A stretch of DNA of 64,000 bases from positions 23,999 through 87,998 of the forward strand of contig NZ_MSDF01000014.1 in assembly GCF_002022275.1 (NCBI RefSeq). The letters are read 5' to 3'. The DNA comes from Pseudomonas fluorescens (GTDB taxonomy: Bacteria > Pseudomonadota > Gammaproteobacteria > Pseudomonadales > Pseudomonadaceae). Shown piece by piece: positions 1 to 9,068 of this stretch; position 1 is the first letter of the stretch; every line of letters begins with the position of its first letter. The translations under genes were made by a program, and so were the position numbers. A model generated the notes under the pieces. The model ran no database searches. It was given only the letters and a program-made list of their open reading frames with translations, and had not been told where the DNA came from.

Positions 1-21
1 TGAGGGAACGGCGATGGCCAT
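1..21 (-). CDS. ABC transporter permease, N-terminal fragment
   Basis: Only the first seven codons lie in the window (Met-Ala-Ile-Ala-Val-Pro-Ser, minus strand); the gene runs off the left edge. An ATG at 21 follows a CCGGAG Shine-Dalgarno at about 8 bases. The position directly downstream of a polyamine-type binding protein and its ATPase is where the membrane permease of such operons sits. The identity is inferred from this context and from the resemblance of the first residues to Pseudomonas PotB-like permeases; seven residues cannot prove it. Confidence 0.5.
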
Positions 22-71
22 GGCTGACTCCGGTAAATCTTCAGTTAATCCCCTGTGGTGGGGGCTTTCTG

Positions 72-155
72 CGGGAGCTGGCTTGCCTGCGATGCAGACA
101 CCTCGGGGTATCTGACATACCCGGTTGATGCCATCGCAGGCAAGCCAGCTCCCAC
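72..155. repeat. REP doublet (REPIN-like inverted pair)
   Basis: Left arm 73-93 (GGGAGCTGGCTTGCCTGCGA...) and right arm 133-155 are reverse complements about 40 bases apart. The same 23-24 base arm recurs at six or more other intergenic places in this window. It lies between the permease start and the end of the binding-protein gene, so the operon transcript carries it as a large hairpin that could protect the upstream mRNA or limit downstream expression. Confidence 0.9.
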
Positions 156-194
156 ATGAGCCTGTTCACACAGTGGGTTATGCGGTGTTGCTGC

Positions 195-1235
195 TTACTT
201 GGCAGCCCACGAATTGAAGCGCTGCTCCAGTTGCTCGCCGTTATCCGCCCAGAAACTCACATCGATCTGCACCTGGTTGGCGATGTTTTCCGGGGTGGTC
301 GGCATGTCCTTGAGGATATCCTTGGCCAGCAACGGAACCGCCTGGATGTTGGCCGGGCCGTAGGCGATGTTTTCCGAGTAGATCTTTTGCTGCTGCGGCT
401 GTACCGAGAAAGCGATGAATTTCTTCGCTGCTTCGGCGCGGTCTTTCGCCAGGCCTTTAGGAATGGCCCAGGCGTCGAAGTCGTAGATGCCGCCGTTCCA
501 CACCACTTTCAGGTTGCTTTCCTTTTGCACGGCAGCGATGCGGCCGTTGTAGGCCGAGCTCATGACCACGTCACCGGAGGCGAGATACTGAGGCGGTTGG
601 GCGCCCGCCTCCCACCACTGAATCGATGACTTGAGCTCGTCGAGTTTCTTGAACGCGCGATCCTGGCCATCTTTGCCGGCCAGCACTTTGTAAACGTCCT
701 TCGGCGCAACGCCGTCAGCCATCAGTGCGAATTCCAGGGTGTACTTGGCGCCTTTACGCAGGCCGCGCTTGCCCGGGAATTTCTTGGTGTCCCAGAAATC
801 CGCCCAACTGGTCGGCGCGCTGGCCAACTTGTCGGCGTTGTAGGCGAGCACGGTGGACCACACAAAGAAGCCCACGCCACACGGCTGGATTGCGCCTTTC
901 ACGTAGTTCGCGTTGTCGCCAAACAGTTTCGGGTCCAGCGGTTCGAACATGTCTTCGTCACAGCCACGGGACAATTCCGGGGACTCCACTTCCACCAGGT
1001 CCCACGACACGCTTTTGGTGTCGACCATGGCTTTGACCTTGGCCATTTCACCGTTGTATTCACCGGCGACGATCTTGCCGTTACCCGCGCTTTCCCACGG
1101 TGCGTAAAAGGCTTTGACCTGAGCCGCCTTGTTCGCGCCACCAAAGGACACGACCGTCAGGTCCGGGCCTGCCATGGCCTGTGTCGCGCCCATCAAGCTG
1201 ATAGCCAGGGCGGAATATTTAAGGGATCTCAACAT
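195..1235 (-). CDS. Polyamine-type ABC transporter, periplasmic binding protein
   Basis: The product is 346 residues. Residues 1-22 form a Sec signal peptide ending in an AMA cleavage site, and the mature part is a type 2 periplasmic binding fold of the PotD/PotF kind (family SBP_bac_8-like). It should capture putrescine, spermidine or a related cation for import. The start is the ATG at 1235, behind GGAGAG; an in-frame codon 12 residues upstream has no signal peptide logic. It lies 43 bases after the ATPase gene on the same strand, with the permease next, so this is an ABC operon with genes in the order ATPase, binding protein, permease. The exact substrate is not readable from sequence. Confidence 0.9.
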   Translation of the reverse strand: MLRSLKYSALAISLMGATQAMAGPDLTVVSFGGANKAAQVKAFYAPWESAGNGKIVAGEYNGEMAKVKAMVDTKSVSWDLVEVESPELSRGCDEDMFEPLDPKLFGDNANYVKGAIQPCGVGFFVWSTVLAYNADKLASAPTSWADFWDTKKFPGKRGLRKGAKYTLEFALMADGVAPKDVYKVLAGKDGQDRAFKKLDELKSSIQWWEAGAQPPQYLASGDVVMSSAYNGRIAAVQKESNLKVVWNGGIYDFDAWAIPKGLAKDRAEAAKKFIAFSVQPQQQKIYSENIAYGPANIQAVPLLAKDILKDMPTTPENIANQVQIDVSFWADNGEQLEQRFNSWAAK

Positions 1236-1278
1236 TGTTGTTCTCTCCACGTGCAGGGTTGGTGAAGCCATGGGGCGA

Positions 1279-2391
1279 TCAATTCGCCTCTAGAAGTGGG
1301 TCGAGTGCGCGAACGTGCTCGACTTGCCAGCCAATCGGTACCACGTCGCCGACCGCCAGGGCCGGGTCCAGCTCGGCAATCGGTTGTTTCACAAAAAAAT
1401 CGGCCTTGCCGCAGACTTCCAGGCGCACACGCACGTGGTCGCCCAGGTAGATAAATTCGGCCACGCGCCCCGAGAAGCGGTTGACGCAAGACTCGCTGGA
1501 GCCATTGAGGCTGACGCGCTCCGGGCGGACCGAGAGCGTCACCGGGCCGCCGATCTGGCCGACGTTTACCGCCAGCGCCTCGACCTTCTCGCCACGCGCC
1601 AGCTCGACCACGCAACGCTCGCCGGTGTGGCTATGCAGGCGGCCATTGAGGCGGTTGTTCTCGCCGATAAAGTTGGCGACAAAGGTATTTTTCGGCTCTT
1701 CGTACAAGGTGCGCGGCGCAGCGATCTGCTGGATCTCGCCCTGATGGAACACCGCCACGCGGTCGGACATGGTCAAGGCTTCGCCCTGGTCGTGGGTCAC
1801 GTACACCACGGTGACGCCGAGGCGCTGGTGCAGGTGCTTGATCTCCATCTGCATGTGTTCGCGCAGTTGCTTGTCGAGGGCGCCGAGGGGTTCGTCCATC
1901 AGCACCAGCTGCGGCTCGAACACCAACGCGCGGGCCAACGCCACACGCTGTTGCTGGCCGCCAGACAGCTGCGCCGGGTAGCGCTGGGCGAAGGCGTCGA
2001 GCTGGACCATGCTCAGCACGCGTTTGACCCGTTCACTGATATCGGTCTTGCTCAACCCACGCACCGACAGCGGGAACGCGAGGTTTTCGGCGACGGTCAT
2101 GTGCGGGAACAACGCGTAGTTCTGAAACACCATGCCGATGTCGCGCTTGTGCGGCGGCACGTTGTTGATCGAGCGCCCGGCCAGCAGGATTTCCCCGGCG
2201 GTGGGCGTCTCAAAACCGGCAAGCATCATCAGGCTGGTGGTCTTGCCCGAACCGGACGGCCCGAGCAGGGTGAGGAACTCGCCCTTGCGAATCTCCAGGT
2301 TGAGGTCTTTGACGATCAGGTTCTCGCCGTCGTAGCTCTTCTGCACGCCACGAAAGCTGACCAGCACATCATTTGAATCCACCTCGCTCAT
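1279..2391 (-). CDS. Polyamine-type ABC transporter ATP-binding protein (PotA-like)
   Basis: The 370-residue ATPase energises import through the neighbouring permease. Walker A GPSGSGKTT is near residues 44-52, the Q-loop near 88, the signature LSGGQQQR near 140-147, Walker B LVLMDEP near 160-166 and the switch His near 198. A C-terminal TOBE region follows (about 285-360), typical of PotA/FbpC-type importers. I chose ATG 2391 because AAGGTG precedes it at good spacing; an in-frame ATG at 2427 would add 12 residues with no clear Shine-Dalgarno. It is the first gene of the minus-strand transport operon. Confidence 0.92.
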   Translation of the reverse strand: MSEVDSNDVLVSFRGVQKSYDGENLIVKDLNLEIRKGEFLTLLGPSGSGKTTSLMMLAGFETPTAGEILLAGRSINNVPPHKRDIGMVFQNYALFPHMTVAENLAFPLSVRGLSKTDISERVKRVLSMVQLDAFAQRYPAQLSGGQQQRVALARALVFEPQLVLMDEPLGALDKQLREHMQMEIKHLHQRLGVTVVYVTHDQGEALTMSDRVAVFHQGEIQQIAAPRTLYEEPKNTFVANFIGENNRLNGRLHSHTGERCVVELARGEKVEALAVNVGQIGGPVTLSVRPERVSLNGSSESCVNRFSGRVAEFIYLGDHVRVRLEVCGKADFFVKQPIAELDPALAVGDVVPIGWQVEHVRALDPLLEAN

Positions 2392-2444
2392 ACCCGCACC
2401 TTTGTGTTTTGGACTGCTGTGAGACAAGCGTAGTCCAGGCGCGA

Positions 2445-2463
2445 GCCCCCGGAAATCGGGGGC
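2445..2463. other. Short GC-rich hairpin upstream of the ABC operon
   Basis: GCCCCCG and CGGGGGC form a 7-bp stem with a 5-base loop about 55 bases upstream of the PotA-like start. There is no T tract on either strand, so it is not an obvious intrinsic terminator. The rest of 2428-2600 shows no gene and no clear promoter to me. Confidence 0.4.
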
Positions 2464-2600
2464 CGGGAGAGAATTGCATCAGCCGGATGGAAGGTTTGGG
2501 GTAGGGATTGCCCTACAGCGTTGGCGGGGATGGAACAGTGTGCCAACAGCGGGCGCCTGAAATGGGTTCAGCGCCTGTAAAACAAGTCGCAAACAGGCAT

Positions 2601-2631
2601 GATCGTTCCCACGCTCTGCGTGGGAACGATC
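2601..2631. repeat. Perfect 14-bp hairpin abutting the response-regulator stop codon
   Basis: GATCGTTCCCACGC, three loop bases TCT, then the exact reverse complement. The last base is adjacent to the TAG stop (2632-2634) of the minus-strand response regulator. CCCACGCTCTGCGTGGG hairpins are a separate, abundant repeat class in pseudomonads. It has no T tract, so it may act as a 3' stabiliser or weak terminator for both converging sides. Confidence 0.8.
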
Positions 2632-3261
2632 CTAGAGGAGCTTGTGCTCCATGGCGTACTTCACCAACTCGGCCAATGACGTGATGTTGAGCTTCTGCAT
2701 CAAGCGCGCCTTGTGCGTGCTGATGGTCTTGCTGCTCAGCGCCAGTTGCCCGGCGATGTCGTTGACGTTGGCGCCCTGAGCCAAGCGCTCGAACACCGAG
2801 AACTCGCGCTCCGACAGCAGCGAATGCAACGGCCGGTTATCGGTCAGGCCCACTTCAAACACCATGCGGTCAGCCAGGTCCGGGTCGATGTAACGCCCGC
2901 CTGCCGCGACCTTGCGAATCGCCGTGAGCAACAGCGCCGGGTCGCTGTCCTTGGTGGCGTACCCCGCCGCGCCGACTTTCAAGGCGCGCGCCGCCATTTG
3001 CGCTTCGTCGTGCATCGACAGCACCAGAATCGCCGGCGGGTTGCTCAGCGCGCGGATGCGCGCGATGGCTTCCAGGCCATTCACGCCAGGCATCGAAATG
3101 TCCAGCAACACCACTTCGCACGGCACATGGCGCAAGGTTTCCAGCAACTGTTCGCCATTGCTCGCCTCGCCGACCACCAGCAGGTCTTTGGCCAGGCCGA
3201 TCAATTGCTTGATGCCTTCACGCACGATGGTGTGGTCTTCGGCTACCAGTACACGGATCAC
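2632..3261 (-). CDS. LuxR/NarL-family response regulator
   Basis: The 209-residue protein has an N-terminal receiver (phosphoacceptor Asp54 in VLLD, acidic pocket Glu8/Asp9, conserved Lys near 105) and a C-terminal LuxR-type helix-turn-helix (about 145-205, with LSEREFSVFERLAQG). It should be phosphorylated by the histidine kinase gene 21 bases upstream on the same strand and then bind DNA. The start is GTG 3261 behind GAGGAAA at 7 bases. The regulated genes are unknown; the flanking transporter operon and the divergent DUF3530 gene are candidates by position only. Confidence 0.92.
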   Translation of the reverse strand: MIRVLVAEDHTIVREGIKQLIGLAKDLLVVGEASNGEQLLETLRHVPCEVVLLDISMPGVNGLEAIARIRALSNPPAILVLSMHDEAQMAARALKVGAAGYATKDSDPALLLTAIRKVAAGGRYIDPDLADRMVFEVGLTDNRPLHSLLSEREFSVFERLAQGANVNDIAGQLALSSKTISTHKARLMQKLNITSLAELVKYAMEHKLL

Positions 3262-3282
3262 AGGGGTTTCCTCTTTTTATAG

Positions 3283-5277
3283 TCACGCATCCAGCGGCAC
3301 CGTGACGCTCAGGGTGGTGCCCTCCCCCGGTTCGCTGTGCAGGCTCATCTGCCCGCCCATCATCAATACGCGCTCGCGCATGCCGACCACACCGAACGAT
3401 ACCGGCCGCCCTTGGCCCTGGACAAAACCGACGCCGTCATCGCTGATGGTCATCCGCAGGTCCTGGCCTTCCACGCTCAAGGTCAGCTCGACAGTATGCG
3501 CCTGGGCATGGCGCATCACATTGGTCAGCGCCTCCTGCAAGATCCGGAACAGGCCGATGGCCTTGGCGTCGCTCAGGGCCGGCAGGTTGTCCGGTACCTG
3601 CACCAGACACGGCAGTTGCGTGCGGGCTTCGAAACGCCGGGCTTGCCATTCGATGGCCGAGGAGATGCCGGCATCGAGAATCGGCGGGCGCAGTGCCGTC
3701 GCCACATCGCGCACCAGCTGGAACAATTGGGCGATCAGGCGCTTCATGCTGTTCAGCCGTTCGTTGAGGCCGGGATCGAGTTGCGCGTAGGCCAGCTCGC
3801 ACATCGAGGTTTCCAGCTTCAGCACCGTGAGCATTTGCCCCAGCTCGTCGTGGACTTCACGGGCGATACGCGCTTTTTCTTCCTCGCGCACGGTTTCCAG
3901 GTGGGCCGACAACTCACGCAGCTGCGCCTCGCTTTGCAGCAACGCGGCCACGTAGCGACGCCGCTCGGTGACGTCATTGAGGTAGACCACCAGGTATTCC
4001 CCGTCGGCGAAACGCAGAAAGCTCAGCGACACATCGGCGGGCAGGATGCTGCCGTCGGCGCGCAGGCAATCGGTGGCGAAGTTTTGCGGACCCTCTTCGC
4101 TGGCGCGGGCGCGCTTCCACAGGTTGAGCCAGCGGTCCATGTTCAGCGTCGGGTCGAAATCGATCAGCGGCCGCTCGATCAAGGCGCCGGGCGAGTAACC
4201 CAGCATGCTTTCGGCGGCGCGATTGGCGTAGCGCACGTGGCTGTCCCAATTGACCCAGAGAATGCCAACGGTGCTTTGGTCGATGGAAAATTGCGTCAGT
4301 CGTAGCGCTTCAGCCCCGGCGGCGCGCGCGGCACTTTCTTCGCGGGCCGCCAGCAGGCTGTGTTCGAGCACACGTTGCTGGCGACGCTGCCAGACCACCA
4401 CCGCCAGGCTGGCGAGCAGGAACAGGCTTAATAGCAGGCAAAGGTTTTGCCACAGGCCGGGGGACTCGGTCAGGCGAGGGTATTTGGGTTGCAGCCAGCG
4501 GCTGTGCAATTGGTCGAGGTCGCGGGCCGGTATCGCGCGCAAGGCGCTTTGCATGATGGTCGCCAGTTCCGGCCACTCGCGGCGCGTGGCCACCCGCAGT
4601 AGTTGAGGCAGGCCGATGTCGCCCACCACGGCCAGCCCGGCGAATTCCGCCTCGCCCGACAGCCGGCTCAATTGCGCCTCGTCGACCACGGCGTAGCGCG
4701 CCTGCTGGCTGACCAGTAATTGCAAGGCCTGGCGCTCCATGGGCACGCCTTGCAGGTTCAGATTGGGGTAGGTGCTGCGCAGGTAATCGGCCACGGCGCT
4801 GGGCATGCGTACGGCAACACGGGATTGCTCGTCGAGCTTTTCCAGCTCCACCGCGCCGCCGCCGTCGCGAATGCCAATGATGTGCTGAGGCACGCGCATA
4901 TAGGGATCGGTAAATAACCACAGGCGCAAGCCGGCCGGGGTTTGCTGCAGGCCGGGGGCGATGTCCACCTCGCCGTCACGCACGGCGGCTTCCAGTTGTT
5001 CCTGGGTCGGGAAATTGCGCCACAACAGCTCGATGTTCAGCGCCTTGGCCAACATCTGTATCAATTCCACATTCGCGCCGGATAACCGCTGCAGGCGTCG
5101 GTCGTATTGCGCGTACGGCGCCTGCAGCACCACGCCCACCCGCAGCTCCGGGCGCTGCGCCAGCCATTCACGCTGCTGCGCACTCAATTGCGCCTGGGGT
5201 GCGGCAGGCGCAGGCGCAGCCGTTGCCATCAAGGCAAAGCACATGCAGCCGATAACCAGCAGACAGCGAAAACCCAT
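3283..5277 (-). CDS. Hybrid-input sensor histidine kinase: SBP_bac_3, TM, PAS, HisKA_3, HATPase
   Basis: The 664-residue protein begins with a signal peptide (1-20), then a periplasmic solute-binding fold of the amino-acid/polar type (about 40-265), one membrane helix (about 279-297) and a PAS domain (about 325-440). A HisKA_3 dimerisation helix carries His476 in REVHDELGQ, and a C-terminal ATPase has the N-box NVMRHAQA and DDGVGF. The layout says that it binds a small ligand in the periplasm and phosphorylates the NarL-type partner downstream. The ligand is unknown; a polyamine or amino acid is possible given the adjacent transporter. Confidence 0.92.
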   Translation of the reverse strand: MGFRCLLVIGCMCFALMATAAPAPAAPQAQLSAQQREWLAQRPELRVGVVLQAPYAQYDRRLQRLSGANVELIQMLAKALNIELLWRNFPTQEQLEAAVRDGEVDIAPGLQQTPAGLRLWLFTDPYMRVPQHIIGIRDGGGAVELEKLDEQSRVAVRMPSAVADYLRSTYPNLNLQGVPMERQALQLLVSQQARYAVVDEAQLSRLSGEAEFAGLAVVGDIGLPQLLRVATRREWPELATIMQSALRAIPARDLDQLHSRWLQPKYPRLTESPGLWQNLCLLLSLFLLASLAVVVWQRRQQRVLEHSLLAAREESAARAAGAEALRLTQFSIDQSTVGILWVNWDSHVRYANRAAESMLGYSPGALIERPLIDFDPTLNMDRWLNLWKRARASEEGPQNFATDCLRADGSILPADVSLSFLRFADGEYLVVYLNDVTERRRYVAALLQSEAQLRELSAHLETVREEEKARIAREVHDELGQMLTVLKLETSMCELAYAQLDPGLNERLNSMKRLIAQLFQLVRDVATALRPPILDAGISSAIEWQARRFEARTQLPCLVQVPDNLPALSDAKAIGLFRILQEALTNVMRHAQAHTVELTLSVEGQDLRMTISDDGVGFVQGQGRPVSFGVVGMRERVLMMGGQMSLHSEPGEGTTLSVTVPLDA

Positions 5278-5354
5278 GATCCACGTCTCACATCACTGAC
5301 AAATACTGACCAACCCATTAGGCTGCTGGAATCACTTCTGGCCGGGAATTAACG

Positions 5355-6329
5355 ATGCCCTTTTTCCACCGTTCGGCACTGCCAGCATTGTGCCTGTCGC
5401 TGCTATTTACCAGCGCCTTTTCTGTTCAGGCCGCCGACGCACCTGCGCCCGCCGCTGAAAAACCGGCTGAGCGCCAGCCCCTGCCCGACCGTAGCGCGCA
5501 AGAAGCCAGCGCCCTCGAGCGGCAGATCCCGCAACACGAGCAGCAACAATTGCAGGCGGGCAGTGACTCATTCCTCGCCCTGTGGAAACCGGCCAACAGC
5601 GCCGAGCCCGAAGGTGTGGTGATTATCGTGCCGGGCGCAGGCGAAAGTGCTGACTGGCCGCAAGCAATCGCGCCACTGCGCAACAAATTGCCGGACGCCA
5701 GCTGGGGCACCCTCAGTCTTTCGTTACCGGATGTGAACATGGACACCCTCCCGCCACGGGTCATGGAACCTCCCAAGGCTGCCGTCGATACCAGCAGCAA
5801 AGACGGCAGCACCGCCGCCAAACCTATCGAGCAAGCCGCCAGCGCTGAAGCTGAAGGCACTGACCCGGCCGTGGTGCCGGGCGCCGATGAGCAAGACAAC
5901 ACCGACGCCAAGCGCATTTTCGACCGCATCGATGCCGCCGTGGCCTTCGCCCAGACCCAGAGCGCGCGCAGCGTAGTGTTGCTCGGCCATGGCACCGGTG
6001 CCTGGTGGGCCGCGCGTTACTTGAGCGAGAAGCAACCGGCCCAGGTGCAAAAGCTGGTGATGGTGGCGGGTAAAACGCCTGCGGGCCGTCAGCCGGATCT
6101 GCAACAACTGGCCCCGGCGCTGAAAGTACCGACGGCGGATGTGTTTTATCAGGATGGCGAGCAGGATCGCAAAAATGCATTGGCGCGGGTTCAGGCGGCC
6201 AAGCGTGCGAAGAATACGGGCTATAAACAGGTGTCACTCAAGGCCGTGCCCGGCGACAGTTCGGCCGAGCAGGAACAGTTGTATCGGCGGGTTCGTGGGT
6301 GGTTGAGTCCGCAGGCTGCTGCCGACTGA
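5355..6329 (+). CDS. DUF3530 family exported alpha/beta-hydrolase-fold protein
   Basis: The 324-residue protein has a signal peptide (about 1-26, ending SVQAA). A Pro/Ala/Glu-rich linker follows, then an alpha/beta-hydrolase-like core with VVIIVPGAGES near residue 90 and an elbow LLGHGTGAWW near 210. The elbow has Gly where serine hydrolases carry the nucleophile. An acidic stretch rich in Ala, Glu and Asp near 140-190 interrupts the fold. It is divergent from the histidine kinase across 77 bases, so the two may share control. The biochemical role is unknown. Confidence 0.8.
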   Translation: MPFFHRSALPALCLSLLFTSAFSVQAADAPAPAAEKPAERQPLPDRSAQEASALERQIPQHEQQQLQAGSDSFLALWKPANSAEPEGVVIIVPGAGESADWPQAIAPLRNKLPDASWGTLSLSLPDVNMDTLPPRVMEPPKAAVDTSSKDGSTAAKPIEQAASAEAEGTDPAVVPGADEQDNTDAKRIFDRIDAAVAFAQTQSARSVVLLGHGTGAWWAARYLSEKQPAQVQKLVMVAGKTPAGRQPDLQQLAPALKVPTADVFYQDGEQDRKNALARVQAAKRAKNTGYKQVSLKAVPGDSSAEQEQLYRRVRGWLSPQAAAD

Positions 6330-6338
6330 TTTAAAGGT

Positions 6339-6455
6339 GATAACCCGATCAACTGTGGGAGCTGGCTTGCCTGCGATAGCATCACTGCGGTGCAACTGAC
6401 ACACCGAGGTGCTTGCATCGCAGGCAAGCCAGCTCCCACAGGGTATTGGGTTATC
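6339..6455. repeat. REP doublet with extended flanking palindrome
   Basis: Arms 6354-6376 and 6417-6440 carry the window's common REP sequence in inverted orientation. Outside them GATAACCC (6339-6346) and GGGTTATC (6448-6455) are also reverse complements, so the whole 117-base unit can fold into one long hairpin. It sits between two convergent genes (DUF3530 and djlA), a place where it could serve as a bidirectional transcript end. Confidence 0.9.
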
Positions 6456-6472
6456 AGGTCGAACCGAGGTAA

Positions 6473-7240
6473 CTACCGAAAATCCCGCCGCTCGCGAATC
6501 AACGTATAGGCGTTATGCAATTCACGCGTCCGTTCGGTCGCCTCGTGCACCTGCGCAGGGCTGGCACCACTGCCGGCAATTTTGTCCGGATGGTGACGGC
6601 TGAGCAGGCGGCGATACGCCCGCTTGATCACTGATGGCTCGGTGGTGGACGTCACCCCCAGCATTCGCAACGCGTCCTGATAAGCCCCGGCACGGTTAGC
6701 CAGCGGCTTGCGCTCCTGAACATAGTCAGACGCCAACGCCTTGAGCTGTTGCGGTGTCCAGCCCAGCCATTTGCCCCACAGCTCGATCAAGTCGCGCTCG
6801 GCGTCATCTGCCCGGCCATCCGCCCAGGCCATGCGCCAGCACGCGCGCAGCACCCCTTCGGCGGCATGGGGCTGGGCCTTGAGTACGCGCAAATAAGTGC
6901 GCACCCGATCCGAGCCAGACTTGCCGCGATTAAATGCCGAAATAGCCCGACGCCGGGCCGGCTCGGTCATGTCCAGCGAGCGCATCTCCAGGCGCGCCTG
7001 CTGGATATGCCCATCCACGACCCGGCCATTACTTTTGGCCAGGCGCCCCAACAGCACAAACAGTAATTCGTCATTGCGCAACGCCGGGCGACCGCCCAAA
7101 CGCTCGCGCAACTGCGCCCAGCTTTGCAATTGCAGGCGGCGGTCCAGCGCCTGCCCCAGCAGTGCACCCAACAAAGCCCCCGGAATACTGGCAACGGCAA
7201 AGCCAGCCCCGGCGCCGATCAGCGTCCCTGGCCACAACAT
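6473..7240 (-). CDS. djlA: DjlA-type co-chaperone (TerB-like plus J domain)
   Basis: The 255-residue protein starts with a Gly/Ala-rich hydrophobic segment (about 5-30, LIGAGAGFAVASIPGALLGALLG), which fits the DjlA membrane anchor. A TerB-like helical middle (about 55-170) follows, then a C-terminal J domain (about 185-255) with the HPD tripeptide in RRLLSRHHPDK. J proteins stimulate DnaK ATPase; DjlA does so at the inner membrane. It lies one base after the murU stop codon, so it is the last gene of amgK-murU-djlA. Confidence 0.88.
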   Translation of the reverse strand: MLWPGTLIGAGAGFAVASIPGALLGALLGQALDRRLQLQSWAQLRERLGGRPALRNDELLFVLLGRLAKSNGRVVDGHIQQARLEMRSLDMTEPARRRAISAFNRGKSGSDRVRTYLRVLKAQPHAAEGVLRACWRMAWADGRADDAERDLIELWGKWLGWTPQQLKALASDYVQERKPLANRAGAYQDALRMLGVTSTTEPSVIKRAYRRLLSRHHPDKIAGSGASPAQVHEATERTRELHNAYTLIRERRDFR

Positions 7241-7241
7241 C

Positions 7242-8938
<1,697 letters not shown>

Positions 8939-8951
8939 TACAAGGGTCTCC

Positions 8952-8967
8952 GACGGCGCTAGCCGTC
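8952..8967. other. Small inverted repeat in the amgK leader
   Basis: GACGGC and GCCGTC separated by GCTA form a 6-bp hairpin just upstream of the amgK Shine-Dalgarno in the amgK/lptD divergent region. It could affect amgK translation or be a protein site. This is weak evidence. Confidence 0.35.
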
Positions 8968-9068
8968 AAGCGGGTCATGCTTTATTATCACGCATCTTTT
9001 TCAGACCATCGAGAGGCGTGCGGCCCACACCGCGGGCAGATGGCACGCAGGAAGCCCGGACTAATAAG

